From positions 159,391 to 223,390 of the forward strand of contig CAVXXJ010000004.1 of assembly GCA_963765705.1 (NCBI GenBank): a DNA stretch of 64,000 bases, given 5' to 3'. The notes beneath the pieces were generated by a model. The model was not told the DNA's origin. It saw only the letters and a program-made list of their open reading frames with translations, and did not search any database. The first letter of the stretch is position 1. Each line of letters starts with the position of its first letter. This stretch comes from Gaiellasilicea sp963765705 (GTDB taxonomy: Bacteria > Actinomycetota > Thermoleophilia > Gaiellales > Gaiellaceae). A program made the position numbers and the translations under genes. Of this stretch, positions 16,122 through 24,079 are shown in pieces.

Positions 16122-18168
16122 CGCCGCTCCGTTCCAGGATCAGCGTGCCGGTGCCCGCGTCGCGGCGCGCCGACCAGCCGGGCGGGACGACGACGGTGGT
16201 GTCGTACTCGTCCACGAGCAGCGGCCCCGGCTCCGGCACCTCGCCGACGGACGAGCGCGTTCGCACGGGCACGTCAGTGCCGTCGATCCGACGAGTGGCG
16301 CCGGCGCCATTTGAGCCCGCGCCGTTCCCCTCGAGCTGGAACTCATGCGTCGCCGCCACCTCGCCGAGCGCCACGAGCCTCAGGGCGCGGATCTCGACCG
16401 GCGAGCCCGCCTGGTCCCTGACCCCGTAGAGCCGCTCGTGCTCGTCCTCGAAGCGCGCACGCAGGGCTGCCAGATCGCTGCCGGCTGGGAACGCGACTTC
16501 GACTTCCCAGCTCTGGCCGCCATAACGCAGGTCCGCCGTTCGCGCCCACTCGATCTCGGAGCGCCCCTCGAGCACATGGGCGAGCCTGGTCTCCATCTCC
16601 GCGAAGTGAGCTGCGACCACGCCGGGATCGACGGCGTCCACGTCCAGGTGGCACGTCCGCACCTCGTGGAACTCCGGCCGCGCGAACAGGAGGCCGACGG
16701 CGCTGAAGAGACCGGCGATCGCCGGCACGAGCACGGTCCGCATGCCGAGATCCTCGGCGAGCCCGGCCGCGTGGATCGGCCCGGCGCCGCCGTAGGCGAT
16801 CAGCGCGAAGTCGCGCGGGTCGCGACCCTTCTCGGACGAGACCGCCCGCAGCGCCCGCGTCATCCGCGCGTTCGCGATCCGGTGGATCCCGCTCGCCGCC
16901 TCGAGCAGCGTCAGCCCGAGCGGCCCGGCGACGCGCAGCACCGCTTGCTCGGCGAGCTCGGCCGAGATCGAGACCTGCCCGTCCGCGACGGTCACCGCGG
17001 GCATGTAGCCGAGGACGACGTTCGCGTCGGTCACCGTCGGCTCGACGCCGCCGCGCCCGTAGCAGGCCGGTCCTGGGTCGGCGCCCGCGCTGCGCGGCCC
17101 GACCTGGAGCCCGCCCGCCGGATCGATCCAGGCGATGCTGCCGCCGCCGGCTCCGACCTCGGCGATGTCGATCGTCGGGATGCGCAGCAGCTCACCGGCG
17201 CCGCGGATCAGGCGGCTGCCGGCCGACATCGAGCCGCCGACCTCGTACTCGCGGCCGCGGGAGATGGCGCCGTTCTCGATCAACGACGCCTTCGCCGTCG
17301 TGCCGCCCATGTCGAAGGCGAGCAGGTTGTCGACGCCCAGCTGCTGCCCCATGCCGCGGGCGGCGACGACGCCTGCGGCCGGCCCCGACTCGAGCGCGAA
17401 GACCGGCCGCTCCTTCGCGTCGTCCGAGGTCATGACGCCGCCGGACGACTGCATGATCTGGAGCGGCCCGTCGAGCCCGATCCCGTCGAGGCCGGTCCGG
17501 ATCCGGTCGATGTACGACGCCATCAGCGGCCGCACGTAGGCGTTGACGACGGTGGTCGCGGAGCGCTCGTACTCGCGCTGCTCCCGCAGGATCTCGCTCG
17601 AGAGCGAGACGTTCACCTCGGGGAGCTCCTCGGCGAGGATCGCGCCGAAGCGCCGCTCGTGCTCGGGGTAGAGGTAGGAGTGCAGGAAGCAGACGGCTAC
17701 GGAGTGGACGCCAGTCCCGCGGAGGCGGTCGGCGAGCTCGCGGCTCTCGTCCTCGTCGAGAGCGCGGACGACGGTGCCGTCGGCGGCGACACGCTCGTTC
17801 AGCTCGAAGCGGAGGTAGCGCTCGACCAGCGGGGGCGGCTTGCGCCAGAAGAGGTCGTACATGTGCGGGATCCGCAGCCGGCGCAGCTCGAGCACGTCTC
17901 GAAAGCCGGCGGTCGTGACGAGCGCGGTCGGGCTGCCGCGCCGCTCGAGCACGGCGTTCGTCGCCACCGTCGTGCCGTGGACGACCTCGGCGACGCTCCC
18001 GCCGCCTAGCCCGGCCGCGAGGCCGCCGACCGCTTCGACGACCGCTCGGTCGTAGCTCGGCGGCGTCGAGAGCAGCTTGCGGAAGGCGACGCGGCCGTCG
18101 GCGCCGTGGAGGATGACGTCGGTGAAGGTGCCGCCGACGTCCACTCCCACCCGTGCTGCAGCGGTCAC
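16111..18168 (-). CDS. hyuA: Hydantoinase/oxoprolinase subunit A (HyuA, copy 2)
   Basis: The start is the GTG at 18168, which overlaps the TGA of the RraA-like gene (GTGA). The long open frame further upstream is antisense-free shadow of that gene. The 685-residue product has VGVDVGGTFTDVILHGADG, HGTTVATNAVLERRG, LAFDMGGTTAKASL and IAYGGAGPIHAAGLAE. It aligns with HyuA copy 1 throughout. Its partner is HyuB copy 3, 11 bp overlapping. The two HyuA/HyuB pairs may act on successive intermediates or have different substrates. Confidence 0.92.
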   Translation of the reverse strand: MTAAARVGVDVGGTFTDVILHGADGRVAFRKLLSTPPSYDRAVVEAVGGLAAGLGGGSVAEVVHGTTVATNAVLERRGSPTALVTTAGFRDVLELRRLRIPHMYDLFWRKPPPLVERYLRFELNERVAADGTVVRALDEDESRELADRLRGTGVHSVAVCFLHSYLYPEHERRFGAILAEELPEVNVSLSSEILREQREYERSATTVVNAYVRPLMASYIDRIRTGLDGIGLDGPLQIMQSSGGVMTSDDAKERPVFALESGPAAGVVAARGMGQQLGVDNLLAFDMGGTTAKASLIENGAISRGREYEVGGSMSAGSRLIRGAGELLRIPTIDIAEVGAGGGSIAWIDPAGGLQVGPRSAGADPGPACYGRGGVEPTVTDANVVLGYMPAVTVADGQVSISAELAEQAVLRVAGPLGLTLLEAASGIHRIANARMTRALRAVSSEKGRDPRDFALIAYGGAGPIHAAGLAEDLGMRTVLVPAIAGLFSAVGLLFARPEFHEVRTCHLDVDAVDPGVVAAHFAEMETRLAHVLEGRSEIEWARTADLRYGGQSWEVEVAFPAGSDLAALRARFEDEHERLYGVRDQAGSPVEIRALRLVALGEVAATHEFQLEGNGAGSNGAGATRRIDGTDVPVRTRSSVGEVPEPGPLLVDEYDTTVVVPPGWSARRDAGTGTLILERSGDGN

Positions 18169-18755
18169 TCCGGCAGATCCAGGAGGTCGGCGAGATGCTG
18201 GCCCTGGTTGAGCGCGATGCGGAGCTCGTCCTCGGCATCCCGGATCGCCTGCGCCCCGGCCTCGACAGCGGGCCAGTCCGCGGCGGCGACGACGAGGATC
18301 GCGTCGCTGTCGGCAATCACCTGATCGCCCGGCGCGATCTCGACGCCGGCAACCGTCACGGGCTCGCCGACCGACAGCGCTCGCTCCTTCACGCAGCTCG
18401 CCGGCGCGAAGCCGCCGTGGAAGACCGGGAAGCCGAGCGCCGCGATCGCACCGCCGTCTCTGATCGCGCCGGCGATGACGAGACCCTGGATGCCGCGGTA
18501 CTCGGCGTCCGTCGCGGCGAGGTCGCCGAAGTGACCGCAATCCGTGCGGCCACCGGCATCGATGACGAGGATCGAACCCTCCGGAGCATGCTCGAGCAGG
18601 CGATGCACCGCCAGGTTGTCGCCGGGCGCGCACGCGCAAGTTGCCGCCGGACCGCACAGTGCGGCCGTGTCGGTGATCGGCGTCAGGCCCACCACGAAGC
18701 GCGCCGCTCCGCCCGCCGCCTGCAGCACCTCCGGCGTCGAATAGAGCGGCGTCAC
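18165..18755 (-). CDS. RraA-like / HMG-CHA aldolase-family protein (first gene of the hydantoinase operon)
   Basis: The 196-residue product has the RraA-fold landmarks DNLAVHRLLEHAPEGSILVIDAGG, CGHFGDLAATDAEYRGIQG, GAIRDGGAIAALGFPVFHGG and APGDQVIADSDAILVV. Members with the D-x20-R-D type metal site act as 4-hydroxy-4-methyl-2-oxoglutarate or oxaloacetate lyases; others are RNase E inhibitors. This protein keeps the IRDGG motif. The GTG at 18755 is the first codon of the 14-kb minus-strand operon. A 19-bp palindrome lies 5-23 bp upstream, where it should control transcription. Confidence 0.82.
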   Translation of the reverse strand: MTPLYSTPEVLQAAGGAARFVVGLTPITDTAALCGPAATCACAPGDNLAVHRLLEHAPEGSILVIDAGGRTDCGHFGDLAATDAEYRGIQGLVIAGAIRDGGAIAALGFPVFHGGFAPASCVKERALSVGEPVTVAGVEIAPGDQVIADSDAILVVAAADWPAVEAGAQAIRDAEDELRIALNQGQHLADLLDLPE

Positions 18756-18759
18756 GAGA

Positions 18760-18778
18760 ATGAAATTTGAAATCTCAT
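18760..18778. promoter_or_regulatory. 19-bp palindromic operator between divergent catabolic operons
   Basis: ATGAAATTTGAAATCTCAT is a near-perfect palindrome: 8 of 9 base pairs match around one central base. It lies in the 61-bp gap between the divergent RraA-like genes. Its A+T richness stands out sharply from the surrounding GC-rich DNA. A GntR/FCD regulator is encoded about 700 bp to the right and is the obvious candidate to bind here and control both arms. That link is inferred. Confidence 0.6.
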
Positions 18779-18816
18779 GTTGCGTTCAGGGCGACCGTAA
18801 ACGAGACTGACGCGGA

Positions 18817-19473
18817 ATGGAAGGGACCGCCGCACTCCGGAAGCGATTCGAGGCGATCTACACGGCCGCGCTCGCGGACATCCTCGACACGCGCGGGTAC
18901 CGGGCCCAGACCCTGCCGCCCTCGATCAGGCCGCTCGAGCGAGGCATGAAGCTCGCCGGCCCCGCGTTCACCGTGCGCGGGAAGCCGACCCAGACCGGCT
19001 CCTACGACACCTCGCTCCGCAAGGTGCTGCAGATGCTCGGCGAGGTTCCATCGGGTCACGTCGCCGTCTACGCGTGCGACCACGCGGTCTCCGCGCATCT
19101 CGGCGAGCTCTCCGTGACCTCGCTGGCGGCGCGCGGCGTTGCGGGCTGCGTGCTCGACGGCGGCTGCCGGGACGTCGGCTTCATCGTCGAGCTCGGCTTC
19201 CCGGTCTTCTCGGCGCATGTCACGCCGGAGGACTCGACCGGGCGCTGGGAGCTCGAGGCGACGCAGGTACCGGTCTCGGTGGGGCAGGTGCGGATCGAGC
19301 CGGGCGACTGGGTGGTCGGCGACGAGGACGGAGTCGTCGTCGTGCCCGGCGCGATCGCGGAGAGCGTTCTCGCCGAGGCCGAGGAGAAGGCTGCGACGGA
19401 GAGCGAGATCCGCGCCGCCGTTCGCGACGGGATGCCGCCGCTCGAGGCCTACGAGCGCTACGGGACGTTCTGA
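18817..19473 (+). CDS. RraA-family aldolase/dimethylmenaquinone methyltransferase-like protein
   Basis: The 218-residue RraA-fold protein has AALADILDTRGY, GHVAVYACDHAVSAHLGEL, LDGGCRDVGFIVELGFPVF and EPGDWVVGDEDGVVVVP. The RDG-like metal motif appears as CRDVGF. It is distinct from the divergent RraA-like protein. The next gene, a GntR regulator, starts 2 bp after its stop, so they are co-transcribed. A lyase acting on a hydroxy-oxo acid would fit the oxidase and transporter that follow. Confidence 0.85.
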   Translation: MEGTAALRKRFEAIYTAALADILDTRGYRAQTLPPSIRPLERGMKLAGPAFTVRGKPTQTGSYDTSLRKVLQMLGEVPSGHVAVYACDHAVSAHLGELSVTSLAARGVAGCVLDGGCRDVGFIVELGFPVFSAHVTPEDSTGRWELEATQVPVSVGQVRIEPGDWVVGDEDGVVVVPGAIAESVLAEAEEKAATESEIRAAVRDGMPPLEAYERYGTF

Positions 19474-19474
19474 C

Positions 19475-20170
19475 ATGAGCGGCGGGCTCTCGGATCGGGC
19501 AATCGAGCCGCTCGAGGAGCGGGAGTCGATCGAGGACCGGGTCGCGCAGTCGCTGCGCGCGCTGATCGTCGCCGGGCAGCTGCCCGAGGGCACGCAGCTC
19601 GTGCAGCGGGACCTGGCATCACGGCTCGGCGTCTCGCAGACTCCGGTGCGGGCGAGCCTGAGCCGGCTCGAGCGCGACGGCTTCGTCGCAGTCGGCTCGA
19701 CCGGGCGCGCCTTCGTCAGCAGGCTGACGCGCGAGGACTTCGAGGAGATCTACGCCGCGCGGCTGGGGCTGGAGGGACTCGCGGCGCGGTGCGGCGCCGA
19801 GGCGGTCGGAGCCAAGCAGCTCGCGAGCATGCGGAAGACCCTGGAGCGGCTCGAGCGGGCAGCCTCGAAGCAGGATGTCGACGCCTACCTCGCGCTTCGC
19901 TGGGAGTTCTACGGCACCTGCTACCGCGCGAGCGGCCGGCGGCGGCTGGTCGAGGAGGTCGAGCGCCTGTACCGACGCTCCGAGAGATACAACCGACTCG
20001 TGCTCTCGACGCCGCAACGTTTCCAGGAGTCGCTCGGCCGCTACCAGGCTTTCTTCGCGAACTGCGAGGCGAACGACGGGCCGGCCGCCGAGCGCGGAGT
20101 CCAGGAGAGCCTGCGCTGGGGCGTCGACAGCGTCGTCGGCGAGCTGCCCTCCGAGGCGGACTTCGGGTGA
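19475..20170 (+). CDS. GntR/FCD-family transcriptional regulator
   Basis: The frame from the ATG at 19475 gives 231 residues. The winged helix-turn-helix is at residues about 18-80 (RVAQSLRALIVAGQLPEGTQL, RDLASRLGVSQTPVRASLSRLERDG) and the rest is an all-helical FCD domain (EIYAARLGLEGLAARCGAEA). FCD regulators respond to carboxylate metabolites and often bind a metal through Asp/His. It sits in the plus-strand arm beside the 19-bp palindrome and overlaps the next gene by GTGA. It is the best candidate regulator of both divergent operons. Confidence 0.9.
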   Translation: MSGGLSDRAIEPLEERESIEDRVAQSLRALIVAGQLPEGTQLVQRDLASRLGVSQTPVRASLSRLERDGFVAVGSTGRAFVSRLTREDFEEIYAARLGLEGLAARCGAEAVGAKQLASMRKTLERLERAASKQDVDAYLALRWEFYGTCYRASGRRRLVEEVERLYRRSERYNRLVLSTPQRFQESLGRYQAFFANCEANDGPAAERGVQESLRWGVDSVVGELPSEADFG

Positions 20171-21564
20171 GCGTCGCAGTCCAGGAGCTCCGCGAGGCAC
20201 TGGTCGAGGCGCTCGGCGAGGACGCGCGCGTGTCGGACGGCGACTCCGAGCGCGACCTGCACGCCGCCGACATGACCTTCCACCGGCCGAGGCGACCGGA
20301 CCTGGTCGTCTACCCGTCCTCGACCGAGGACGTCTCCCGCGTCCTGGCAATCGCGACCGAGCGGGGCGCTGCGGTGACGCCGTTCGGCGCGGGCTCGAGT
20401 CTCGAGGGCCACGTGATCCCGACGCGGGGCGGCATCAGCCTCGATCTCTCACGCATGAACCGCGTGCTCGAGATCGCAGCGGAAGATCTGAGCGCGACCG
20501 TGCAGGCGGGCGTGACGCGCACCGCACTCGAGCGGGCAGCCGGGGAGTACGGGCTTTTCTTCCCGGTCGATCCAGGCGCCGACGCGACGCTCGGCGGCAT
20601 GGCCGCGACGAACGCGGCCGGGACGACGACGATCCGCTACGGGAAGATGCGCGCCAACGTCCTCGGCCTCGAGGTCGTGCTCGCCGACGGCACGATCGTC
20701 CGAACAGGCAGCCGCGCTCGGAAGACCTCGGCCGGCTACGACCTGACCGGGCTGCTCGTCGGCTCCGAGGGCACGCTCGGGGTGATCACGGAGGTGCGGG
20801 TGCGCCTCTACGGCATCCCGGAGCACATCGTCGCGCAGCGCATCTCCTTCCCGACGATCGACGCCGCCTGCAGGACCGCCGCCGCCGCTGTCGCGGCCGG
20901 CTCGGCCGTGACGCGGCTCGAGCTGCTCGATGCCTGGACGCTGGCGGCGATCAACGCCTACCGCGGTTCGAGCTACCCGGAAGGCCCGTGCCTCTTCGTC
21001 GAAGCGGCAGGGACCGAGGCGACGGTGGAAGCCGACCTCGCGCTCGTGCGCGAGCTGGCCGAGGCCGAGGGCGCGACCGAGATCGTCGACGAGCGTGACC
21101 CGACCGGTCGGGCCAAGCTGTGGGCAGCCAGACACGACGCGGCGTACGCGGCGGCGGCGGCCTCGCCGGGCAGGCACGAGCGCGCGACCGACACCTGCGT
21201 CCCGGTCTCCGAGCTCGCCGGCGCCGTCGCGTACGCCCGCTCCGAGGTCGAGCGCCTCGGCATCGACGCGGCCATCATCGGTCACGCAGGCGACGGCAAC
21301 CTCCACGTCAGCATGCAGCTCGATCCCGACGACGCGGCCAAGCTGGCGATCGCGGACGAGCTCGTCGAGCGGCTCGTCGTCGACGCGCTCGCGCGCGGCG
21401 GTACGTGCTCGGGCGAGCACGGGATCGGCCTGGGCAAGATCAAGGCGCTCGAGCTCGAGCACGGCGACCTGGTGCCGCTGATGCGGGAGATCAAGCGAGT
21501 CTTCGACCCGCTCGGGATCATGAATCCGGGCAAGATCTTCAGCGACTCCGGCCCGGCGCACTGA
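20167..21564 (+). CDS. GlcD-type FAD-binding 2-hydroxyacid oxidase/dehydrogenase
   Basis: The GTG at 20167 overlaps the GntR stop (GTGA). The 465-residue protein has a PCMH/FAD_binding_4 domain (VTPFGAGSSLEGHVIP, DPGADATLGGMAATNAAG, LVGSEGTLGVITEV). A vanillyl-alcohol-oxidase-like cap follows, with GHAGDGNLHV, GGTCSGEHGIGLGKI and FDPLGIMNPGKIF. This is the glycolate oxidase GlcD/D-lactate dehydrogenase group. It would oxidise a D-2-hydroxy acid, consistent with the RraA aldolase of the same operon. The C-terminus overlaps the transporter frame by 4 bp. Confidence 0.9.
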   Translation: MSVAVQELREALVEALGEDARVSDGDSERDLHAADMTFHRPRRPDLVVYPSSTEDVSRVLAIATERGAAVTPFGAGSSLEGHVIPTRGGISLDLSRMNRVLEIAAEDLSATVQAGVTRTALERAAGEYGLFFPVDPGADATLGGMAATNAAGTTTIRYGKMRANVLGLEVVLADGTIVRTGSRARKTSAGYDLTGLLVGSEGTLGVITEVRVRLYGIPEHIVAQRISFPTIDAACRTAAAAVAAGSAVTRLELLDAWTLAAINAYRGSSYPEGPCLFVEAAGTEATVEADLALVRELAEAEGATEIVDERDPTGRAKLWAARHDAAYAAAAASPGRHERATDTCVPVSELAGAVAYARSEVERLGIDAAIIGHAGDGNLHVSMQLDPDDAAKLAIADELVERLVVDALARGGTCSGEHGIGLGKIKALELEHGDLVPLMREIKRVFDPLGIMNPGKIFSDSGPAH

Positions 21565-22451
21565 GCACGCGGCGCCGGGGCCAGCTGTACATCGCCGCTG
21601 CGGCAGCGGCGTGGTCGACCGCGGGCGGGCTGCAGCGGGAGCTCACGGTCGACACGCCGACCCAGGTCGCGGGGCGGGCGATCTTCGCCTTCGTCGCGCT
21701 CGGCATCTTCGTCGCGATCAGGAACCGCGGCGGCACGATCAAGGCGTTCACGTCGATGGGGATCGCCGGTCTCGGGGTGGCCGTCTGCACGGCGGTCGCC
21801 TCGGGCACGTTCATCGTCGCGCTGAACCACGCAACGGTCGCGAACGTCCTCTTTCTGCAGGCCGTTTCGCCCGTCGCCGCGGCGTTGCTCGCCTGGGTCG
21901 CGCTCGGTGAGTCGGTCACGAAGCGAGCTGGGATCGCGATGGCCGTCGCGCTCCTCGGCGTCGGCCTGATGGTCGGAGGCCCGGGAAGCGGCGGCCTGCT
22001 CGGCGTCGGCGCGTCGCTCCTGATGACGCTCGCCTTCGCCGTCAGCATCGTGATCACACGTCACCGCCGTGACATCTCGATGGTGCCGGCGATCTGCCTC
22101 TCGCAGCTGCTCGTCGTGCTCGTGGTCGCGCCGTTCGCCCACCCCGCGACGGTCGGTGAGCGCGACCTCCTCTTGCTCGCGCTCCTCGGCGTCGCCCAGA
22201 TGGGTCTCGGCCTGCTGCTCTTCACGATGGGCGCCAGGTTGATCGTCGCGTCCGAGGTGGCGCTGATCACGCTGCTGGAGGTCGTGCTCGGTCCGTTCTG
22301 GGCCTGGGTGGCCGTCTCGGAGACGCCGGCGCTGATGACCGTCGTCGGCGGCGTGGTCGTGGTCGTCGCCGTCCTGCTGCAGACGACGGAGAAGAGCGCG
22401 GCGTCGGCTGTCAGCCGACGACCGTACGCCGCTCCACGTCCGGATCCGTGA
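21561..22451 (+). CDS. EamA/DMT-superfamily transporter
   Basis: The product has about ten transmembrane helices in two EamA repeats (for example LYIAAAAAAWSTAGG, VANVLFLQAVSPVAAALLAW, ALITLLEVVLGPFWAWVAVSE). No ATG, GTG or TTG occurs at a sensible place. The frame first becomes protein-like at a CTG at 21561 overlapping the GlcD stop (CTGA), which gives 296 residues, the usual DMT length. A CTG start or an indel here is therefore likely. As the last gene of this arm it probably moves a small metabolite or substrate of the pathway. Confidence 0.8.
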   Translation: MSTRRRGQLYIAAAAAAWSTAGGLQRELTVDTPTQVAGRAIFAFVALGIFVAIRNRGGTIKAFTSMGIAGLGVAVCTAVASGTFIVALNHATVANVLFLQAVSPVAAALLAWVALGESVTKRAGIAMAVALLGVGLMVGGPGSGGLLGVGASLLMTLAFAVSIVITRHRRDISMVPAICLSQLLVVLVVAPFAHPATVGERDLLLLALLGVAQMGLGLLLFTMGARLIVASEVALITLLEVVLGPFWAWVAVSETPALMTVVGGVVVVVAVLLQTTEKSAASAVSRRPYAAPRPDP

Positions 22452-22890
22452 ACACGTCGAGCTCGTCGCGGCTCGTCGAGGAGAACTCTGACACGACCGC
22501 CCCGTCCGACCCTGCCCGGAACCAGTGCAACGTGTCGGCCGGAATCGTGAATTGCTCGCCGGGGCGCAGCACGATCTCCTCACCCGCGACGTGCAGGTGG
22601 ACGAGGCCGGCGCGGCAGCGGAACGTCTCCTCCTTGCCCGGCGTGCCGTCGAACGGAGGATGGCGGTGCTCCGGGCAGGTCTGGCCCGGATAGAGGACGA
22701 GCTCCTTCGCGCAGTAGCGGTCGGAATTCACGTAGACGAGCAGCTGCAGGCCGACTTCCCGGAGCCGCGAGAGGCCGAAGTCCGCGACCTCGATCGCCTC
22801 CCGCTCCGCGTCCGTCAGAGCGATCCCGGCCGCCTCGAGCCGCTCGCTCGCATACGCCTGCGCCTCGCGGAGCTCCTGCTCGGTGATCAT
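22411..22890 (-). CDS. D-lyxose/D-mannose isomerase-family cupin
   Basis: The 159-residue single-domain cupin has the metal-site pattern CPEHRHPPFDGTPGKEETF (H75, H77, E87) and a later H122 in ADTLHWFRAG, as in the D-lyxose isomerase family. It is shorter than the classical 220-residue members. These enzymes interconvert lyxose/xylulose or mannose/fructose. Its 3' end overlaps the convergent transporter by 41 bp. No other sugar gene is nearby, so the substrate is uncertain. Confidence 0.75.
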   Translation of the reverse strand: MITEQELREAQAYASERLEAAGIALTDAEREAIEVADFGLSRLREVGLQLLVYVNSDRYCAKELVLYPGQTCPEHRHPPFDGTPGKEETFRCRAGLVHLHVAGEEIVLRPGEQFTIPADTLHWFRAGSDGAVVSEFSSTSRDELDVFTDPDVERRTVVG

Positions 22891-22978
22891 CGCTGCAGGT
22901 TGGACTTGTCCGGTTGAATTACTATTCTCTTTTCACTCGGCATTGCGGCACGCAATAAGCCCCATCTTACACTCGAGC

Positions 22979-22992
22979 TAAGGCTCACCTTA
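22979..22992. promoter_or_regulatory. DtxR/IdeR-like box upstream of membrane-protein gene
   Basis: TAAGGCTCACCTTA is an inverted repeat (TAAGG-N4-CCTTA). Read on the minus strand it is TAAGGTGAGCCTTA, matching 11 of 14 positions of the iron-box core TTAGGTTAGCCTAA. It ends 13 bp before the TTG start at 23006, so a bound repressor would block transcription. A similar, longer palindrome lies on the other side of the same gene. Metal-dependent regulation is inferred. Confidence 0.5.
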
Positions 22993-23005
22993 TCCAAGGA
23001 TTCCC

Positions 23006-23524
23006 TTGACGCTCTTCCGCGAAATGATGCAGGACTTCTGGCGCTGGTACGAGCGCCATCAGACGCTGAACGTCGCGATCGCGGCCGCGCTCTTCGGTCT
23101 CCAGCTCGTGCACCTGGTGTGGCTGGCGGGCGAGCCGCTCGCCGACCGGGTCTTGGGAGAGCCGCTCTTCGATCCCGGCGGCCCCCTGCGCTGGTCGCTC
23201 GTCCTCGTCGACTACACGGAGATCCCCGCCCTCCTCTCCGTCTCACTGATCTACATCAACGACCTGCGGAAGCAGGGCGCGGCGTTGAAGCCGATCCTCT
23301 ACCTGATCTTCCTCAACTCGCAGTTCCTCCACATCTTCTGGATCACCGACGAGTTCGTCGTCACCTCTGGAGCCGGAGGGACGTCGTCGCTGCCCGCCTG
23401 GCTCGCGTACGTCGCGATCCTGATCGACTACCTGGAGCTGCCGGTGATCTACGACACGCTAAGGCGCGTGGTCGTCACGCTCCGCGAAGGCGGGCTGGCG
23501 GCTGTCCTGGGCCGTACGGACTAG
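23006..23524 (+). CDS. Four-helix integral membrane protein of unknown function
   Basis: The 172-residue product has about four hydrophobic segments: LNVAIAAALFGLQLVHLVWL, a second near LVDYTEIPALLSVSLIYIN, a third in ILYLIFLNSQFLHIFW and a fourth in AWLAYVAILIDYLELPVIY. Charged or polar residues lie inside or beside them (H, D, E in VDYTEIP, ITDEF and IDYLELP), which could bind metal or cofactor. The start is TTG at 23006 with AAGGA 5 bp upstream; ATGs at 23024/23027 are alternatives. I do not recognise the family. DtxR-like palindromes on both sides suggest it is metal-regulated. Confidence 0.7.
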   Translation: MTLFREMMQDFWRWYERHQTLNVAIAAALFGLQLVHLVWLAGEPLADRVLGEPLFDPGGPLRWSLVLVDYTEIPALLSVSLIYINDLRKQGAALKPILYLIFLNSQFLHIFWITDEFVVTSGAGGTSSLPAWLAYVAILIDYLELPVIYDTLRRVVVTLREGGLAAVLGRTD

Positions 23525-23658
23525 GAGGGTTTGGCGGCCGGACGCCGGCGGGCCGACGGCGTTCCCGGCAGCAGCCTGCGGTGCCACCCTCGGCGGTCGA
23601 GGCTCCGCTGCCGAAGCAGGGCGGCGAAGGAGAGTGTGTTCGGTGTCCCAGCCCGCAT

Positions 23659-23678
23659 CTGTAAGGCGCACCTTACAG
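23659..23678. promoter_or_regulatory. Perfect 8-bp-arm palindrome resembling a DtxR-type box
   Basis: The site has arms CTGTAAGG and CCTTACAG around GCGC-like CGCA. It shares TAAGG-N4-CCTTA with the box at 22979. It lies between the membrane-protein gene and the STAS gene, 17 bp before the GTG at 23695. It may therefore regulate the STAS gene or a transcript on the other strand. The same regulator probably sees both sites. Confidence 0.5.
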
Positions 23679-23694
23679 GAACGGGACGCCGGCT

Positions 23695-24069
23695 GTGTTT
23701 CAAATCGCGCGACCGCGCAATGTAGAACGAGTGACGGGCATGGACTCCGCCGGCTTCAAGGTGATCACCCTTCCCGGCGAGTCGGACGCCTATACCGCGC
23801 CTCGGTTTCGCTCGGATCTCACGACAGCGCTCGGTGCCGACGCTCCCCTCGTCGTCGACCTGAGCCTGGCGACGTTCATCGACTCCACGATCGTCGGCGT
23901 CCTGCTCGAAGGGCTCGCCGAGTACGAGAAGCGCGAGCGCGAGCTTCTGCTGCTCCTCCCGGAGGATGCGGCACCGGAAGTGCACCGCCTGTTCGAGCTG
24001 ACCGGCCTCTCCTCACTGCTGCCGGTCGTCGGGAGCTGGGACGAGGCGACGAGCCGCATCGCGCATTGA
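23695..24069 (+). CDS. STAS-domain protein (anti-sigma-factor antagonist-like)
   Basis: The 124-residue frame is a single STAS domain: GFKVITLPGESDAYTAPRFRSDL, PLVVDLSLATFIDSTIVGVLL, HRLFELTGLSSLLPVV. The conserved phosphoacceptor position is the Ser of FIDSTIVG, as in SpoIIAA/RsbV relatives. The start could be the GTG at 23695 or, matching the family N-terminus better, the GTG at 23731 or ATG at 23740. No anti-sigma kinase or sigma factor is adjacent, so its partner is elsewhere in the genome. Confidence 0.85.
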   Translation: MFQIARPRNVERVTGMDSAGFKVITLPGESDAYTAPRFRSDLTTALGADAPLVVDLSLATFIDSTIVGVLLEGLAEYEKRERELLLLLPEDAAPEVHRLFELTGLSSLLPVVGSWDEATSRIAH

Positions 24070-24079
24070 TCCGTCTGTC

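Noticed and set aside
23459..23985. Minus-strand frames over the membrane-protein/STAS gap
   Set aside because: They are antisense to better genes and the apparent RRGWHRR text is just the T-box-like DNA motif translated.
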